DNA of 64,000 bases from positions 4,598,677 through 4,662,676 of the forward strand of contig NW_021167079.1 of the NCBI RefSeq assembly GCF_003711515.1, read 5' to 3'. The notes beneath the pieces are model-generated. The model made no database searches, had not been told where the DNA came from, and was given only the letters and a program-made list of their open reading frames with translations. Each line of letters starts with the position of its first letter. Position 1 is the stretch's first letter. Below, piece by piece: positions 62,308-64,000 of the stretch. The stretch is from Sodiomyces alkalinus F11 (Eukaryota; Ascomycota; Sordariomycetes; Glomerellales; Plectosphaerellaceae). The translations under genes were made by a program, and so were the position numbers.

Positions 62308-63462
62308 ATGGTGAACCCTCTGGACGTGCAGGTTATCCTGCAAACGATGGCCGATGCCGCTCCTACGCACCCGCCAGGCGACGCGACCTCAGATATCAGC
62401 AGCACCTACGAGCTTCTCGCCCTTCTCACACACGCCTGCATGACCTCTCTCAAGTTCCGTCTGCTCGGTTTCGACGAGGAAAAGAGAATAGAGCAAGAAA
62501 TCCAGACCCATGCCCCACGACTGCCGCCCTCGTGGAACGCCGGCTTCGGCGCTCTCTCCTTCGTGTACGCGCACAAACAGACGTCCATGACCGATCTCAT
62601 CAACGTCACCCGCATGGGGTCCAAGGCCGAGATTCGCGGCCTCGCCATCGGTCACGATGTCATCCACCGCCTCGAAGTCGTTCCTCGCGACTATGTCAAC
62701 CCGGCCAAGCTGCCCCTGCGCATCACCCTTCGCGAAGATGGCTCCGAAGACCGGTCCGACCTGCCCGACAAGCTCAAGGCTGCGTTTGTGTCCGAGGCTA
62801 AGATGGCAGAGATTATCGAGCTGTTCAAAGTCAACATCATCCAAAAGCTCGTACCAAAACTGCAGATGGAGGGTTACGAAGAGTCCCCCGATGAGCAGGA
62901 AACGGGGGGGTTTGCAGAACGAGGGACGCGTGGACAAGCCGGCGACGAGCCGGGAAGACCGTTCCCCTACGACAGACCTCCCGAGCCGGGGCGACCGTAC
63001 CCCCTCGTCGATCCTTTTGCTCAACCACTACCACCGCCGCGACCTGTACCTGCCGGGGACTTCCCGCCTCCGGGTTTCGAGGACGAGTACGAGATAAACC
63101 GCCCACCCAGGGGCCATCCTCTGGCGGTTCCTGGACGGTCACCCTACAACATTGGGCATGATGACCTGAACCCCCCTGGTCTGGGACCCCATGACCCCTT
63201 GAGGCCGTCGTTCGTCGGTGGCGGATTACCCCGTCCGGGTGGCAGTTCAGGGATGCATCCAACGTTTGACGATCCGCTGTTTGGCGGACCGGGGGCGCAG
63301 AGCGAATATGATCCTCAAGCACCTCCTGGGGCAAGATGGGATCCTGTCGGTCCTGGTGGAGGTATTCCTCGTAGGGGAGGTGGAAGGGGAGGGTCCGGAA
63401 GGGGACAGAACCCATTTGGTGGAGGAGCATTCGGTGGTGGGTTTGGCGGTGATATCATTTAG
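62308..63462 (+). CDS. Proteasome regulator PI31 (PSMF1-like)
   Basis: A single exon of 384 aa from the ATG at 62308; the open frame upstream starts only with TTG. The N-terminal PI31/FP domain (about 1-180) has STYELLALLTHACMTSLKFRLLGFDEEKRI...LPPSWNAGFGALSFVYAHKQTSM. The C-terminal half is Pro/Gly-rich with the family's DPF and HPTFDDPLFGG motifs and ends in an RGG-like run (RRGGGRGGSGRGQNPFGGG). PI31 binds the 20S proteasome and dynein adaptors and modulates assembly or transport of proteasomes. No introns and no lesions were seen. Confidence 0.92.
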   Translation: MVNPLDVQVILQTMADAAPTHPPGDATSDISSTYELLALLTHACMTSLKFRLLGFDEEKRIEQEIQTHAPRLPPSWNAGFGALSFVYAHKQTSMTDLINVTRMGSKAEIRGLAIGHDVIHRLEVVPRDYVNPAKLPLRITLREDGSEDRSDLPDKLKAAFVSEAKMAEIIELFKVNIIQKLVPKLQMEGYEESPDEQETGGFAERGTRGQAGDEPGRPFPYDRPPEPGRPYPLVDPFAQPLPPPRPVPAGDFPPPGFEDEYEINRPPRGHPLAVPGRSPYNIGHDDLNPPGLGPHDPLRPSFVGGGLPRPGGSSGMHPTFDDPLFGGPGAQSEYDPQAPPGARWDPVGPGGGIPRRGGGRGGSGRGQNPFGGGAFGGGFGGDII

Positions 63463-64000
63463 GATGGACCTCGTGGAGGAATAGCGCCTCGGTATCTGCC
63501 ACGCTGTGTATGAGATGTATAATGTGATCATGACTGCACCGGTTAATGACAGTATGAATAACATCAGGGTTTCCAGCTACGAATTGTCTCCTCTTGTTCC
63601 CGTATCATGTCTACAGCTTCAGACAACAGGTCGTACACTAAGGTACGGTGTACCATAGTCTCGGTGTCGATTTCGAGTAGTTTGCGCACAGACCGCCCAG
63701 AGTAGAAACACTGCACTGTTTCTTACCCAAGGTACCTGTCCGGACGAACCCCGCCAGTGGAAAGTGGCCGAACTCGACACCACCCCAGTGAAGGAGTGAA
63801 GGGTACGTACAGAGTACATGTAGGGTACATATGAAGTACTTGTACTTGTAAACTCGAATGTGAACCCCTCCAAAGTAATCGACAACAACTCCTCCGCACA
63901 CCGTTGGAAACTTTACTCTAACTTTAATTTGTTTTTGTTTTGTTTTCTTTCATCACAACCAAGCCCGAGCTCACCTGCCTTGAAACACCATCTACCTCCT
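63463..64000. other. Right-end intergenic sequence
   Basis: 3' flank of the PI31 gene, with CAAGGTACCTGTCC and GTACATGTAGGGTACATATG motif-like sequences. The final 100 bases look like a pyrimidine-rich leader of a gene beyond the window, but no start is visible. Confidence 0.4.

Overview
The window looks like nuclear DNA of a filamentous ascomycete (Pezizomycotina, most likely a sordariomycete). The evidence is short introns (about 60-130 nt) with GT...AG ends, typically fungal gene architecture (Yvc1, Bem1, Thp3, Rad4, Rev7, cutinase), an LTR retrotransposon destroyed by C-to-T changes at CpA, which is the repeat-induced point mutation (RIP) signature, and a recurring KpnI/AvrII-like palindromic motif between genes. 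I cannot name the genus. A secreted cutinase and two small secreted cysteine-rich proteins suggest a plant-associated or saprotrophic lifestyle. Exon joins were read from splice-site sequence plus frame and family continuity; no transcript data were used.

Layout. 0.1-28.5 kb is a conserved block: a WSC/Mid2-like surface sensor (-), Yvc1 TRP channel (+), an unnamed mitochondrial-type membrane protein (+), ESCRT-II Vps36 (-), Thp3/LENG8 SAC3-domain protein (+), a 3.5 kb gene-poor stretch, Bem1 polarity scaffold (+), a CENP-B-type DNA-binding protein with a His/Glu-rich arm (-), ATP synthase subunit k (-), glucose-6-phosphate isomerase (-), an MTP18/MTFP1-like mitochondrial protein (+) and a Cuz1/ZFAND1-like AN1 zinc-finger protein (-).

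28.5-38.3 kb is an accessory island. It holds a decayed DEDDh exonuclease-like gene, a collagen-like WSC protein whose repeat array contains a 358-N assembly gap, a convergent pair of paralogous small secreted proteins, and a Nudix-like ORF that lacks its N terminus and one metal-binding glutamate. Rad4/XPC (38.4-41.5 kb) ends the island. A complete but RIP-mutated Ty1/copia element (42,407-48,095, minus strand, 204-bp LTRs, GATGT target duplication) follows, and a cutinase gene lies 705 bp beyond it.

51.3-63.5 kb is conserved again: an RNF216-type RBR ubiquitin ligase (+), a Dcc1-like short protein (-), a 1519-residue RhoGEF (+), Rev7 (-) and the PI31 proteasome regulator (+).

The genes do not form one pathway. 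Small themes are polarity and Rho signalling (Bem1, RhoGEF), genome maintenance (Rad4, Rev7, Dcc1), ubiquitin/ESCRT/proteasome (Vps36, RBR ligase, PI31, AN1 protein) and mitochondria (subunit k, MTP18-like, the unnamed protein). The most novel material is the secreted-protein pair, the collagen/WSC gene and the mutation gradient across the LTRs of the copia element.
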